Virus record (IMG/VR): IMGVR_UViG_3300028892_001080
Location: 1-26,429 of that record
Origin: a virus
Length of the DNA stretch: 26,429 nt
Reading direction: 5' to 3' (one strand)
Position 1 is the stretch's first letter; each line of letters starts with the position of its first letter. Shown here in pieces: positions 1-7,255 of the stretch. Made by a program: the position numbers and the translations under genes. The notes beneath the pieces were generated by a model. The model worked only from the letters and a program-made list of their open reading frames with translations. It was not told the DNA's origin and ran no database searches.

Positions 1-1
1 G

Positions 2-490
2 GGCGACTATTTGGCGGCGGGCTTCTACCCACAGGTAGGGTCTCCGTCTTCGTATGATGCTGCTAAACAGACGCAGACTGGCCCAACCTACGCTGTCGTG
101 GGTGAGACCGTTGAGCGCACCTGGACAACTGCTAACAAGCCGATTGGTGTTGTGCGCGATGAGCAGAAGGCTATTCTCGCTGCTAACCGATACGCACTTG
201 AGATCGCCGGTATTACCGTTGACGGCGCTGAGATTGATACATCTCGCGCATCCCAGTCTATGTTGGCTGGGGCATCGATAAGTAGTGACCGGGACGAGGC
301 GAAGATTTTCGACTGGAAGGGCACTAACGGCTGGGTCAGCCTGGATAAGGCACAACTCGCTGCGATAGTTTTTGCTCTGGGCGATCATATAGAGGAGTTG
401 TTTTCGGCAGAGCGGGTGGCGTCTAATCTCATCGATGCCGCAACCACGGTGGAGGCGGTTCTTGCTGTGGATATCACTCTGATCGGGTAA
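2..490 (+). CDS. DUF4376-like phage tail-fibre-associated protein (5' partial)
   Basis: The reading frame is open to the left edge (codons for G-D-Y precede the TTG at 11), so the true start probably lies outside the window. The visible ~160 residues hold the pattern of the DUF4376 domain found at the C terminus of phage tail-fibre or tail-fibre-assembly proteins: a helix ending AANRYALEIAGI, then TVDGAEIDTSRASQSM, a central KIFDWKGTNGWVSLD block, and an H-x-x-E-x-x-F helix near the C terminus. The family assignment is from memory of these motifs; the molecular role of the domain is not established. It sits just upstream of the lysis genes, as tail-fibre genes often do. Confidence 0.7.
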   Translation, partial: GDYLAAGFYPQVGSPSSYDAAKQTQTGPTYAVVGETVERTWTTANKPIGVVRDEQKAILAANRYALEIAGITVDGAEIDTSRASQSMLAGASISSDRDEAKIFDWKGTNGWVSLDKAQLAAIVFALGDHIEELFSAERVASNLIDAATTVEAVLAVDITLIG

Positions 491-511
491 AACCATAGTT
501 AGAAAATAGTC

Positions 512-724
512 ATGATGCAATCCACCATACAAAAATCCTCGGACACCGTAGTAGGGGTCTCTTTAGTCGCAGGAGGAGCAACCGGTTTCACCGCACAAAG
601 CCTAGTCGAGTGGGGCAGCCTCATCGTAACCCTTGGCAACGTCATCTTGGTTATCGGCGGCATGTACATTATGTATGTGCGGCTGAAACAATCCAGAGGG
701 AAAAACCGACGCAAAGGAGACTGA
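512..724 (+). CDS. Small membrane protein, candidate holin
   Basis: 70 residues. There is a weakly hydrophobic Gly/Ala-rich segment (about 13-30) and a strong membrane segment (about 35-56), followed by a basic tail (KQSRGKNRRKGD). This is the usual build of a small phage holin, which would permeabilise the inner membrane to release or activate the endolysin. Support is length, topology and closeness to the endolysin and spanin genes downstream; no family-specific motif is visible. The start ATGATG has only a weak upstream Shine-Dalgarno. The next gene begins two bases after the stop. A second small membrane protein at 2036 is an alternative holin. Confidence 0.55.
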   Translation: MMQSTIQKSSDTVVGVSLVAGGATGFTAQSLVEWGSLIVTLGNVILVIGGMYIMYVRLKQSRGKNRRKGD

Positions 725-725
725 C

Positions 726-1235
726 ATGAAGGCCTTTATTCTTGCCATTTCTTTTCTGCTGTTCGCGAGCCCTGCCCTTGCGGGCGGTCACTGCGCCCCT
801 CGAGAAGACATGCTCGAGTTCCTTGGACAGAGATACAAAGAGGCAGCGGTCATCATAGCAGAATCAAGTCAGGGGGGCACGGTTATCATCACCGTCGATC
901 CCCTGAGCGGTGAGTGGTCATCTCTCTCCCAACAGCCCAAGGACCCTAATATCTGCGTTGCGGGTTCGGGTAAGGGCCACAAGTTCGGAATGGATCAGTT
1001 TAAGGTTGACGACAAGGGGGTTAAGCCTCTATTTGTGGGCCGAGCCCACAACGGGTTTCTTGTCTTCCTGATAACGCCTGACGGCTGGCAACTGGACGTT
1101 ATTTATGATTCGCAGCCCCCTGTGTTCGGTATAGCGTCGGGGCCGAGTTTCACACTAAAAGAATACTCCCGGCCAGAAGGTAACGACTCTGAGCCCGTTA
1201 CGGATATGCCTCCGTGGGTTGGGGAAGAAGTATGA
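726..1235 (+). CDS. Secreted protein with two conserved cysteines (paralogue of next gene)
   Basis: 169 residues with a clear Sec signal peptide: K2, hydrophobic core AFILAISFLLFASP, and predicted cleavage after ALA (about residue 19). The mature protein begins GGHCAPREDMLEFLGQRY, has a beta-rich middle (TVIITVDPLSGEWSSL) and a second cysteine in NICVAGSGKG. This C...Y-x-E...W...CVA-G pattern resembles small uncharacterised exported proteins of alphaproteobacteria and their phages. Function is unknown. The two cysteines could form a disulfide in the periplasm. A Shine-Dalgarno (AAAGGAG, about 714-720) precedes the ATG, and the stop overlaps the next ATG. The next gene appears to be a diverged copy. 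Confidence 0.75.
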   Translation: MKAFILAISFLLFASPALAGGHCAPREDMLEFLGQRYKEAAVIIAESSQGGTVIITVDPLSGEWSSLSQQPKDPNICVAGSGKGHKFGMDQFKVDDKGVKPLFVGRAHNGFLVFLITPDGWQLDVIYDSQPPVFGIASGPSFTLKEYSRPEGNDSEPVTDMPPWVGEEV

Positions 1236-1579
1236 CACGACCTGACGGCAAGAAGAATGATATCCTGGTGTTTATGGCAGCTATGGCGTTTGCCGTTATC
1301 CTGGTGGTTGCCGCCAAGATATCGAACTCGGATCCTATTGAAAGCGTATGTGCGCAGTATTGGCGGATTGCCGATATGCTGTACGCGCAAGGCCAGGAAC
1401 CTACGGCTCAATTCATACCTTCGGGAGCGACGCACATTGTTGTGATCTGGGCGGAACCTTATGACCCAGAGAACCCAGACAAAAACAGGGTCTGGACATC
1501 CTTGGCTATCTCCGAAGTCCCAAACACCACGGCCTGCACTATCGGCGGAGGCGACCACTTCAAACTATTTCGGGAATAA
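1232..1579 (+). CDS. Membrane-anchored protein related to upstream secreted protein
   Basis: 115 residues from the ATG at 1232, which overlaps the previous stop as ATGA and follows GGGGAAG; an upstream GTG-type extension is less likely. One N-terminal membrane segment (about 11-28) leads to an exported domain with C-A-Q-Y (about residue 40), an I-V-V-I-W strand, NRVWTSLAISEVP and TTACTIGGGDHF. The order cysteine, hydrophobic strand, W-T/S-S-L, cysteine, G-x-G and F matches the upstream protein, so the pair look like diverged tandem duplicates, one secreted and one anchored. Function is unknown. An inhibitor, superinfection or envelope role would be speculation. Confidence 0.7.
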   Translation: MTRPDGKKNDILVFMAAMAFAVILVVAAKISNSDPIESVCAQYWRIADMLYAQGQEPTAQFIPSGATHIVVIWAEPYDPENPDKNRVWTSLAISEVPNTTACTIGGGDHFKLFRE

Positions 1580-1580
1580 A

Positions 1581-2039
1581 ATGGCCTATTTCGGAAAACA
1601 CTCCAAGGCGCGTCTGGGGACCTGTGACCCGTGTCTACAGGACATATTCCACGACGTGATTCTGGCCCTGCCGTGGACAGATTCTGTGTCTGGCATCACC
1701 ATAGATGACTGCTCTATTATCTGCGGGCATCGCACGGAGGAGGCGCAGGACCTTGCTTTCAAGGAGGGTGCTTCTCAGGTTGAGTGGCCCAACAGCGGGC
1801 ACAACGGCCTGCCGTCCTTGGCCGTTGATGCCATGCCTTACCACTCGGCGCGGCCCAACATACACTGGTCAGACGTTGACGAGATGGAGGCTTTCAGCCA
1901 CTTGGTGCATCAGTGCGCTGCTCAGAACGGCTACCGCATCAGGTGGGGCGGGGATTGGGACAGCGATGGGGTGCGCGTTGATGAGGATGAGGACGAGTCG
2001 TTTATGGACGGACCACACTACGAATTGGTGACGGAATGA
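1581..2039 (+). CDS. M15-family peptidase, endolysin
   Basis: 152 residues. It carries the zinc-binding pattern of the M15 D-Ala-D-Ala carboxypeptidase / L-Ala-D-Glu peptidase family: S-G-H at residues 72-74, H74 and D83 in the SxHxxGxxxD-type motif, and H146 in GPHYEL. An ICGHRTEEAQ block (48-56) matches the R-S-G-H/Y-R-t-x-x-x-Q signature of these enzymes. It would cleave peptidoglycan cross-link peptides during lysis. There is no signal peptide, so it is expected to depend on a holin. The start is the ATG right after the previous stop, preceded by CGGGA; the longer in-frame ORF upstream overlaps the previous gene and is rejected. The stop overlaps the next ATG (ATGA). Confidence 0.85.
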   Translation: MAYFGKHSKARLGTCDPCLQDIFHDVILALPWTDSVSGITIDDCSIICGHRTEEAQDLAFKEGASQVEWPNSGHNGLPSLAVDAMPYHSARPNIHWSDVDEMEAFSHLVHQCAAQNGYRIRWGGDWDSDGVRVDEDEDESFMDGPHYELVTE

Positions 2040-2227
2040 AGTCCTGGGGCCGCGAATTGGCCGGGTGCGCTCTGCTGTTCTGGGGGGTACTGAGCGGGTG
2101 GTATTTCACCCTGGGCAACGTCGCGCTTGTGGTCGCTTTCACGGGCGGTTATAGTACGGCTACTATATCCATATGGGCCTTTGTCGCCACGATGTTCGGG
2201 GTGGACAAAGTGGTGAAGAACAAATGA
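2036..2227 (+). CDS. Small two-TM membrane protein, candidate holin
   Basis: 63 residues with two hydrophobic segments (about 8-35 and 41-56) and a short charged N terminus (MKSWGREL) and C terminus (DKVVKNK). It overlaps the endolysin stop and the i-spanin start by ATGA junctions, so it is translated with the lysis cassette. Small proteins with W-x-R-E-x-A-G at the N terminus and a two-TM body occur next to endolysins in other podovirus-like phages. A holin or antiholin role is inferred from size, topology and position only. The window offers two candidates (this and 512-724). Confidence 0.6.
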   Translation: MKSWGRELAGCALLFWGVLSGWYFTLGNVALVVAFTGGYSTATISIWAFVATMFGVDKVVKNK

Positions 2228-2727
2228 ACCTTTTCTTGATTTCTATGGGCGTTATGGCCGTTTTGTTGGCCGGTTCCGTAGTTGCCAATACATTCCAGTA
2301 CGATGCCATACAGGAGGTCAACGCTTCTCTGGCAACGGAGAAGGCAAACAATGCCTCGCTCGAGGGTCTTATAGGGGAGCAGAACCAAACGATTGTACTG
2401 CTTGAAACACGGCGGGCAACGGATCAAGTAAATCTCGACGATCTAACGAACAAGTATTCCTCGACGATCTTAGAGAAGGAAAAACAAATTGCAAAACTTA
2501 ACAGTTTCCGCGACCGGCTTAACAAGGCTGCGCTGGATCGCCCCGCTCTCGTTGGCAGGCTTGCTACTCGTAGCGTTAAGCGCCTGCTCCGCAATTTCTA
2601 CACCGCTAGTGGTGGAGAAGAGGATAGAGCAGGTGACAGTGTTTCACCCTCCGCTGCCGACACCAATCTACCCCCCGGAACTGACAATAACGGTGATAAC
2701 GCCAGGACAGACCAGACAGTGGAATGA
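2224..2727 (+). CDS. Rz-like i-spanin
   Basis: 167 residues. An N-terminal membrane anchor (about 3-22) with little before it is followed by a long charged heptad-rich region (about 25-120, with ATEKANNASLEGLIGEQNQ and ILEKEKQIAKLNSFRDRLN) that looks like a coiled coil. This is the structure of the inner-membrane spanin subunit, which with the outer-membrane lipoprotein fuses the two membranes at the end of Gram-negative lysis. The last ~80 residues are low-complexity and are the second reading of the DNA that encodes the o-spanin, so their sequence is probably constrained by the other frame. The start ATGA overlaps the upstream stop. Confidence 0.8.
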   Translation: MNLFLISMGVMAVLLAGSVVANTFQYDAIQEVNASLATEKANNASLEGLIGEQNQTIVLLETRRATDQVNLDDLTNKYSSTILEKEKQIAKLNSFRDRLNKAALDRPALVGRLATRSVKRLLRNFYTASGGEEDRAGDSVSPSAADTNLPPGTDNNGDNARTDQTVE

Positions 2728-2860
2728 GGACGGCGAGCCGTATGTTTATTACGGATTTAGCGAATCTGACTACCTTACCTTTTCCACTTACTTACAGGAC
2801 GTGCTAAGGTACATCCGTCAGCAACACGAAGTTATTGAATACTACCGTAAGGATAAGTAG
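2489..2860 (+). CDS. Rz1-like o-spanin lipoprotein, overlapping Rz out of frame
   Basis: 123 residues from a TTG start at 2489, preceded by a strong Shine-Dalgarno (AGAAGGA, 2473-2479). The signal segment (about 14-29) ends in a lipobox L30-S31-A32-C33, so Cys33 should be lipidated and the protein placed in the outer membrane. The mature part has a proline-rich stretch (HPPLPTPIYPPE) and a conserved-looking end (YVYYGFSES...LQDVLRYIRQQ). It starts inside the i-spanin gene in the +1 frame, overlaps it by 239 bases and continues past its stop. Its last base is shared with the GTG start of the next gene. Lipobox, proline content and position together make this call strong. Confidence 0.85.
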   Translation: MQNLTVSATGLTRLRWIAPLSLAGLLLVALSACSAISTPLVVEKRIEQVTVFHPPLPTPIYPPELTITVITPGQTRQWNEDGEPYVYYGFSESDYLTFSTYLQDVLRYIRQQHEVIEYYRKDK

Positions 2861-4668
2861 TGACTCTAGCTAAATTAAAAATTCCCGGCGGCATAATAGC
2901 CGACAGAACTAGCTACTCCACAGGCCCTGCTTGGGAGGACGGCTCCCGTGTGCGCTTTCAGCAGGGCCAGCTTGAGCCTATCGGGGGCTGGTTAGCCAAT
3001 ACAACCTACGATGCGACCAACGGTGTACCAAGCAAATCCAAAGTCTGGCGCGACAATAGCGACAACGACTGCATGGCCATAGGTACGAACTCGCACCTTT
3101 ATTTAGTTCAAAACACCATTCTTTATGACATCACCCCTATAGACCGTTCTGTCGTTTCCACAGAGTCTGACAACGCCGTAACCACCGCAAGCGGAGATGC
3201 TACGGTCACAATCCGTGATCAGACGGGCGGCGGGCATAACGCTAGTTTGGGAGACTGGGTTGAGATATCAGGCGTCGATGCCGATATTGACGGATTGGAT
3301 ATCAATGGCGTGTGGCAGATTGCCACGGTCCCCAGCACAAGCACCTGGACGTTTGAGCACACAGGGACAGCCAGCGGCACCTCCTCAAACGACGGCGGCA
3401 CGTCTATCGTGTTGGATTATTACCTGGGGACGGGCGCAAGCATACCCGCTACGGGCATTGGCTGGGGTGCTGACGTTTGGGGCGAAAACAGGGCATGGGG
3501 CGATGCAGGTACGGCGACATCCACCAGCCTGACAACCACGGCCTCTCTGTGGTCTTTTGCCAACTTTGGCGAGGATCTTGTGGCCTGTCGGCGCGGCGGA
3601 AAACTGTATCACTGGGACGCTTCCGTTGGAACCGGAACAAGAGCCGCAACCATAGCCAACGCCCCCGCGACAAATCTCATGGTCATGGTCACCACACCGG
3701 ACAGACACTTGGTATCTATCGGCGCTCACGATGGTGCTGCCGATGATTGGATCAACGTGGCCTGGGCGGATCAGGAAACCCTGACCACTTGGACCCCTTC
3801 CTCTACCAATACTGCTGGCAGCCAGCGCCTGCCTCTTGGGGACCGTCTTATAGCATACTCCCAAACCAGGGATCAGACTGCTATATGGACGAACAAAGCC
3901 CTGTTTTCCATGGTCTTCCGAGGTCCTCCGTTCACGTTCGGTTTTCGACACCTGTCCACGGACTGCGACCCCATAAGCCAGAACGCGGCCATAAGCCAGG
4001 AATCTTCCGTTTTCTGGATGGGTCGGAGTAACTTCCATGTGTTTGATGGGGCGGAGCAAATACTGGCCTGCCCGGTCAGGGATTATGTATTTGACGACAT
4101 CAATGACTCATACAAGTCCCTTGTGTTCGGAGGGCAAAACCTAGAATTCACGGAGATATGGTGGTTCTACCCCTCCGCAGCATCAAATGATTACCCTGAT
4201 AAATATGTCACTTTCAACTGGACTTCGGGTGAGTGGTCGGTGGGTGCCATGTCGCGGGTGACGTGGAACGCTGAAGAGGCATGGAGAAACAAGCCTTTTA
4301 CTTTCGGATCAGACGGGGCGTTTTATGACCAGGAGACAGGGCTCACGGCCAATGGCTCCGCCCTGAACTGGTCTGCGGAAACATCTACTTTTGAAATTCC
4401 TGAAGCAGGGGACGACATGTTTTTCATTGATAGATGGGTTCCTGATATCGAGGATCAGACAGGCGACATTACTTTCACCGCATATTACCGGAAGTATCCT
4501 CGCGCCACGGAAAGCAACAAAACCTTCACCATATCCACCTCAACCAGTAAATTCAATAAGAGGATACGGGGTCGCCAGCTTCGCCTCAAGTACAGCGCCA
4601 CGGCCACGAGCAGCTTCGCCAAGATAGGTGACATGCGGGTAGACTTCAGGAAGGATGGCCAGCGATGA
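2860..4668 (+). CDS. Phage tail/stabilisation-type structural protein
   Basis: 602 residues. The N terminus (KLKIPGGIIADRTSYS, then WEDGSRVRFQQGQLEPIGGW) is a signature I recognise from a large podovirus structural protein often annotated as a tail, stabilisation or structural protein. It is followed by W-x-D...GTNSHLYLV and YDITPID. Residues about 100-185 are a Thr/Gly/Ser-rich beta-type insert (GDWVEISGVDADIDG). The C-terminal half is rich in Trp/Phe and beta strands, as in virion proteins. The start is GTG at 2860, sharing one base with the o-spanin stop, after AAGGATAAG. The stop overlaps the next ATG. The exact place in the virion is not visible from sequence. Confidence 0.75.
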   Translation: MTLAKLKIPGGIIADRTSYSTGPAWEDGSRVRFQQGQLEPIGGWLANTTYDATNGVPSKSKVWRDNSDNDCMAIGTNSHLYLVQNTILYDITPIDRSVVSTESDNAVTTASGDATVTIRDQTGGGHNASLGDWVEISGVDADIDGLDINGVWQIATVPSTSTWTFEHTGTASGTSSNDGGTSIVLDYYLGTGASIPATGIGWGADVWGENRAWGDAGTATSTSLTTTASLWSFANFGEDLVACRRGGKLYHWDASVGTGTRAATIANAPATNLMVMVTTPDRHLVSIGAHDGAADDWINVAWADQETLTTWTPSSTNTAGSQRLPLGDRLIAYSQTRDQTAIWTNKALFSMVFRGPPFTFGFRHLSTDCDPISQNAAISQESSVFWMGRSNFHVFDGAEQILACPVRDYVFDDINDSYKSLVFGGQNLEFTEIWWFYPSAASNDYPDKYVTFNWTSGEWSVGAMSRVTWNAEEAWRNKPFTFGSDGAFYDQETGLTANGSALNWSAETSTFEIPEAGDDMFFIDRWVPDIEDQTGDITFTAYYRKYPRATESNKTFTISTSTSKFNKRIRGRQLRLKYSATATSSFAKIGDMRVDFRKDGQR

Positions 4669-4916
4669 CCGCCCCCGTAATTGGCCCCTTAGGGCAACCG
4701 CCTGTGGAATACGACCAAGTGTTTATGAGGCGTCTGATTGACCGCCTGGATCAAATCCATCTTTTACTAGCACAACCAGCCCAAACAGGGTATGCTATGA
4801 GCAATGTAACGATAACTCGTGTTCTTGATGCGGATTCAACTTCTACTGCGGAGCTCGCTGACGTGATAGGAACTCTTATTGACGATCTGAAGGCCGTGGG
4901 GAGGCTGTCTAAGTAA
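4665..4916 (+). CDS. Small conserved phage protein, structural module
   Basis: 83 residues, coupled to its neighbours by ATGA at the start and TAATG at the end. The N-terminal half is helical (FMRRLIDRLDQIHLLLAQ). The second half reads NVTITRVLDADSTSTAELADVIGTLIDDL, a pattern seen in short phage proteins encoded between tail genes in marine podovirus-like phages. No enzymatic motif or membrane segment is present. Its place in a virion operon suggests a structural or assembly role, but this is inference. Confidence 0.7.
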   Translation: MTAPVIGPLGQPPVEYDQVFMRRLIDRLDQIHLLLAQPAQTGYAMSNVTITRVLDADSTSTAELADVIGTLIDDLKAVGRLSK

Positions 4917-5716
4917 TGACGCATCCAAGCACAGTACAGACTCGGGTGCCTGTTTCCTCACCGGCACTTAGCCCTTATCAGGTACAGAATTACGGCGGAC
5001 CCTTCGGGTTGCCGTCCTATCGCTTTCTGTCATCTGAAACTGGTCCCGAGGTCGAGCTTCCAGGAGGCGGATACCACGAACCTTCATCTCGAGATCAATT
5101 GCGTATAGCAGACGATCTTCAGAAGCCCTCCTTATGGGAAGGTGTTGGCAAGCCCTTGATTACGGCTGGCGGGCTTTATGCCACGGAGGGTATCCGAGAC
5201 AATCTAAATGCTAACCGATTTGCAAACCCTGACGCAAGCTATTTAGGCAGCCTGGGTGAAGCGGCGTCGGATTTCGGCAGGGATACCTACGACACTGTTG
5301 CCGGGGGCGCACGTAACCTATTCGGGGGGTTCGGGGGTTTTAATGCTCCTGACCTGACTACGGAAGGCGGCGCTATTACGCCACAGGCTTATAGCGACAC
5401 CTTTTTAAACGTCCCCTCCGCAACTGGCAGAGCCCCGTCCCCAGCAGGGGAGAAGCCGTCTGCACCCTCAATCTTCGCTCCCACAAGTATGTTTGACCAG
5501 AACTACAGCCTGTCGGCAAACCTGAACTATGAACTTCCGGGAATGACCTTCGGGTTCGGAGCCAAGAGCCTGCTGCGTATTCTCAATGGACAGAGCGTCG
5601 GCGGCGCGGTTAAAGACGCCGCTATTAGCGAAGGCATCCGGTTCGTCGGCAACCAGATATTCCCCGGTCTCGGCACTGTCGCCGGTATCGTCAACGATTT
5701 CTTCGGCTTTTTCTAG
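4916..5716 (+). CDS. Hypothetical virion-module protein
   Basis: 266 residues, starting at an ATG that shares one base with the previous TAA. It is rich in Gly, Pro, Ser and Asn with few charged clusters. Landmarks are GGPFGLPSYRF near the N terminus, GGLYATEGIRDNL about residue 86, and a hydrophobic Gly-rich C terminus (FVGNQIFPGLGTVAGIVNDFFGFF split around residues 247-266) that could be membrane-interacting. I do not recognise a family. Composition and position between tail-type and internal-virion genes suggest a virion protein, perhaps one that meets the membrane during ejection. There is no signal peptide. Confidence 0.65.
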   Translation: MTHPSTVQTRVPVSSPALSPYQVQNYGGPFGLPSYRFLSSETGPEVELPGGGYHEPSSRDQLRIADDLQKPSLWEGVGKPLITAGGLYATEGIRDNLNANRFANPDASYLGSLGEAASDFGRDTYDTVAGGARNLFGGFGGFNAPDLTTEGGAITPQAYSDTFLNVPSATGRAPSPAGEKPSAPSIFAPTSMFDQNYSLSANLNYELPGMTFGFGAKSLLRILNGQSVGGAVKDAAISEGIRFVGNQIFPGLGTVAGIVNDFFGFF

Positions 5717-5724
5717 GAAGACTA

Positions 5725-5994
5725 ATGGAACACACAGAACAAATGCAGGTGGCAACCCTACAACGACTGAAGGCCCTCACACCGGAGGATCGTCAGGCAC
5801 TGGGTCAGGTCAGCGCGCAGGTGGCGCACGTCCTGATGAAACTAATGCCAGAGGCTGATTTCGTCTTCAAGCAACTGCCCGCTGTCAAAGAGCAGTATGC
5901 AGGTGAGACGCAAGCCCTCAAGGGTCAACTCCAGCAGATGGCGGGACAGCCTCAGGAAGCTGGCGCTCTGGGGGCACTTGGCGGTGGACGTTAG
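5725..5994 (+). CDS. Small helical hypothetical protein
   Basis: 89 residues, with AGGAAG upstream of the ATG. Almost entirely helical and rich in Gln, Ala and Glu (LTPEDRQALGQVSAQVAHVL; QTQALKGQLQQMAG region), ending in a flexible Gly/Ala tail (ALGALGGGR). No known domain is recognised. The profile fits a small assembly or internal virion protein. The GNAT gene begins inside its last four codons. Confidence 0.65.
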   Translation: MEHTEQMQVATLQRLKALTPEDRQALGQVSAQVAHVLMKLMPEADFVFKQLPAVKEQYAGETQALKGQLQQMAGQPQEAGALGALGGGR

Positions 5995-6442
5995 ACGGGC
6001 AGAACTTACCGATATCACTTCCTTGCTTCTTCTTCTGAGCGTAATGCAGGAAGAAGCTGGGAAGGAAAATGTTGACTGGTTCAAAGTATCCCATACAATG
6101 GTGGAGTGTATTCGAGGCGGACTGCTGCTTGTTTACTCCACAGAGGAAGGACTCATTATTGGCTCCATAGGAGGTTCCATTTCTTCGGAGTGGCATTCTA
6201 CTGAAGCACTGCTTGGCGACTACTGGTTCTTTGTTCACCCTGAGCACCGCAGCAGCCCCGCCGCTTTCAAGTTGATGAAGTCCTGGAAAGCACTGGGCGA
6301 GGACATTGGCCTGACGATCAAGGCCGGACATACCCTGGGTTCGGACATCGAGCGGAAGGACAATATGTACGAGAAACTGGGGTTTACTAAAACGGGTGCT
6401 TTGTTTGAAAGGATTCCCCATGGGCGGGCTGTGCGTCAATAG
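5984..6442 (+). CDS. GNAT-family N-acetyltransferase
   Basis: 152 residues from GTG at 5984, placed by the typical GNAT beginning VDVRRAELTDITSLLLLL and a GGGGG-type Shine-Dalgarno at about 5970-5974; a longer frame upstream overlaps the previous gene. GNAT features are the N-terminal R-x-A-x-x-x-D-x-x-x-L, a central strand LIIGSIGG, DYWFFVHPEHRSSPAAFKLM (beta-4 and the following CoA-binding helix region, though the classical Q/R-x-x-G-x-G/A loop is degenerate as HRSSPAA) and the C-terminal YEKLGFTKTG. Acetyl-CoA-dependent transferases of this kind are common among podovirus structural genes; their substrate is unknown. It overlaps the next gene's start by 23 bases. Confidence 0.8.
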   Translation: MDVRRAELTDITSLLLLLSVMQEEAGKENVDWFKVSHTMVECIRGGLLLVYSTEEGLIIGSIGGSISSEWHSTEALLGDYWFFVHPEHRSSPAAFKLMKSWKALGEDIGLTIKAGHTLGSDIERKDNMYEKLGFTKTGALFERIPHGRAVRQ

Positions 6443-7112
6443 TATAGACACCTCTGTATCACACCAGGAAACTCTTAGTGGTACGGAGATCCCGGAGTGG
6501 GTTAGTCAGCAAGGGCAGCAGATATTTGGCCAAGCATCGGCTCTGGCCCAGCGCCCGCTTGATCTGTACCCGAACCAGCGCAACGCGGGCTTCGCTCCTG
6601 ATGAGGTGGCGGGCTTCGCGCAGACCTGGAATAACCAGGGAGCCTACCGCCCTTATTTAAATCAGGCGGGACAGCAGTGGGGCGAGCAGTCCGCGGTTGA
6701 CCAGTACACCAATCCCTTTCAGCAGAACGTCACGGACATCACCAAGCGGGAACTCAACCGTGATTTTGCTATGCAGAACGACCAAAACGCTGCAAACGCA
6801 GCGCAGGCGTCTGCTTTCGGGGGCGCTCGTCACGGTATTTTGGATGCAGAAACCCAACGTAACCAGATGCAGACCTTGTCTGACGTACAGTTTCAAGGGG
6901 ACCTGCTGGGCTATCAGAACGCCCAGAACATGTTCACATCCGACCGGGCGCGGGCGTTACAGGTTGCTCCGCAGGCGTCACAGCTTGGCTATCAGGACGC
7001 GGCTGCCTTGGCCAACATCGGGCAGGCCCAGCGCGGCCTCCAGCAGCAGAACCTCAATACGGCATATTCAGACTTCCTCGAGCAGCCTACCGCATGGTCA
7101 ACTTTGCATTAG
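6420..7112 (+). CDS. Gln/Ala-rich virion protein, N-terminal part (frameshifted)
   Basis: 230 residues as read from ATG 6420. It belongs to a structural protein type I recognise in podovirus-like genomes: EIPEWVSQQGQQIFGQA, AQRPLDLYPNQRNAGF, a YTNPFQQNVTDIT block and an Asn/Gln/Ala-rich helical core with ASAFGGARH. The reading ends abruptly in PTAWSTLH. In the -1 frame the sequence continues without a gap as MVNFALGTLQGTPYETQ up to 7255, the kind of ending expected here. A single missing base near 7086-7090 would join them into a protein of about 278 residues. The shift may be a sequencing error, a mutation or, less likely, programmed. Confidence 0.75.
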   Translation: MGGLCVNSIDTSVSHQETLSGTEIPEWVSQQGQQIFGQASALAQRPLDLYPNQRNAGFAPDEVAGFAQTWNNQGAYRPYLNQAGQQWGEQSAVDQYTNPFQQNVTDITKRELNRDFAMQNDQNAANAAQASAFGGARHGILDAETQRNQMQTLSDVQFQGDLLGYQNAQNMFTSDRARALQVAPQASQLGYQDAAALANIGQAQRGLQQQNLNTAYSDFLEQPTAWSTLH

Positions 7113-7255
7113 GCACGTTGCAAGGAACGCCATACGAAACCCAGACGTTCAACCAGCAGTCCCTCACTTCTCAAACTCCTGGCGGATCACCGTTTGGTCA
7201 GGCCGCAGGTGCCTTGGCGGCACTCGGCGGCGCTGGCGGATTGTTCGGAGGTTAA
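7094..7255 (+). CDS. C-terminal part of Gln/Ala-rich virion protein (-1 frame)
   Basis: 53 codons from ATG 7094, in the -1 frame relative to the upstream piece. The sequence runs MVNFALGTLQGTPYETQTF, then SQTPGGSPFGQAAGALAALGGAGGLFGG. This Gly/Ala-rich tail is the normal C terminus of the upstream protein type, so it is better read as its separated end than as a gene of its own. No Shine-Dalgarno is evident before ATG 7094. The TAA overlaps the start of the next gene (TAATGATG). Confidence 0.65.
   Translation: MVNFALGTLQGTPYETQTFNQQSLTSQTPGGSPFGQAAGALAALGGAGGLFGG

Noticed and set aside
1461-1580. 40-residue N-terminal extension of the endolysin
   Set aside because: It overlaps the preceding gene almost completely and has no homology-like features; ATG 1581 with CGGGA gives a normal M15 enzyme.
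3385-4059. 224-codon minus-strand ORF
   Set aside because: It lies fully inside the tail/stabilisation gene, its product has no recognisable features, and the plus frame has a clear protein signature.
6697-7254. N-terminal extension of the 7255 gene frame
   Set aside because: The open frame exists by chance inside the preceding virion gene and gives an Arg/Ser/Thr-rich product; the ATGATG at 7255 overlapping the previous stop is the proper start.
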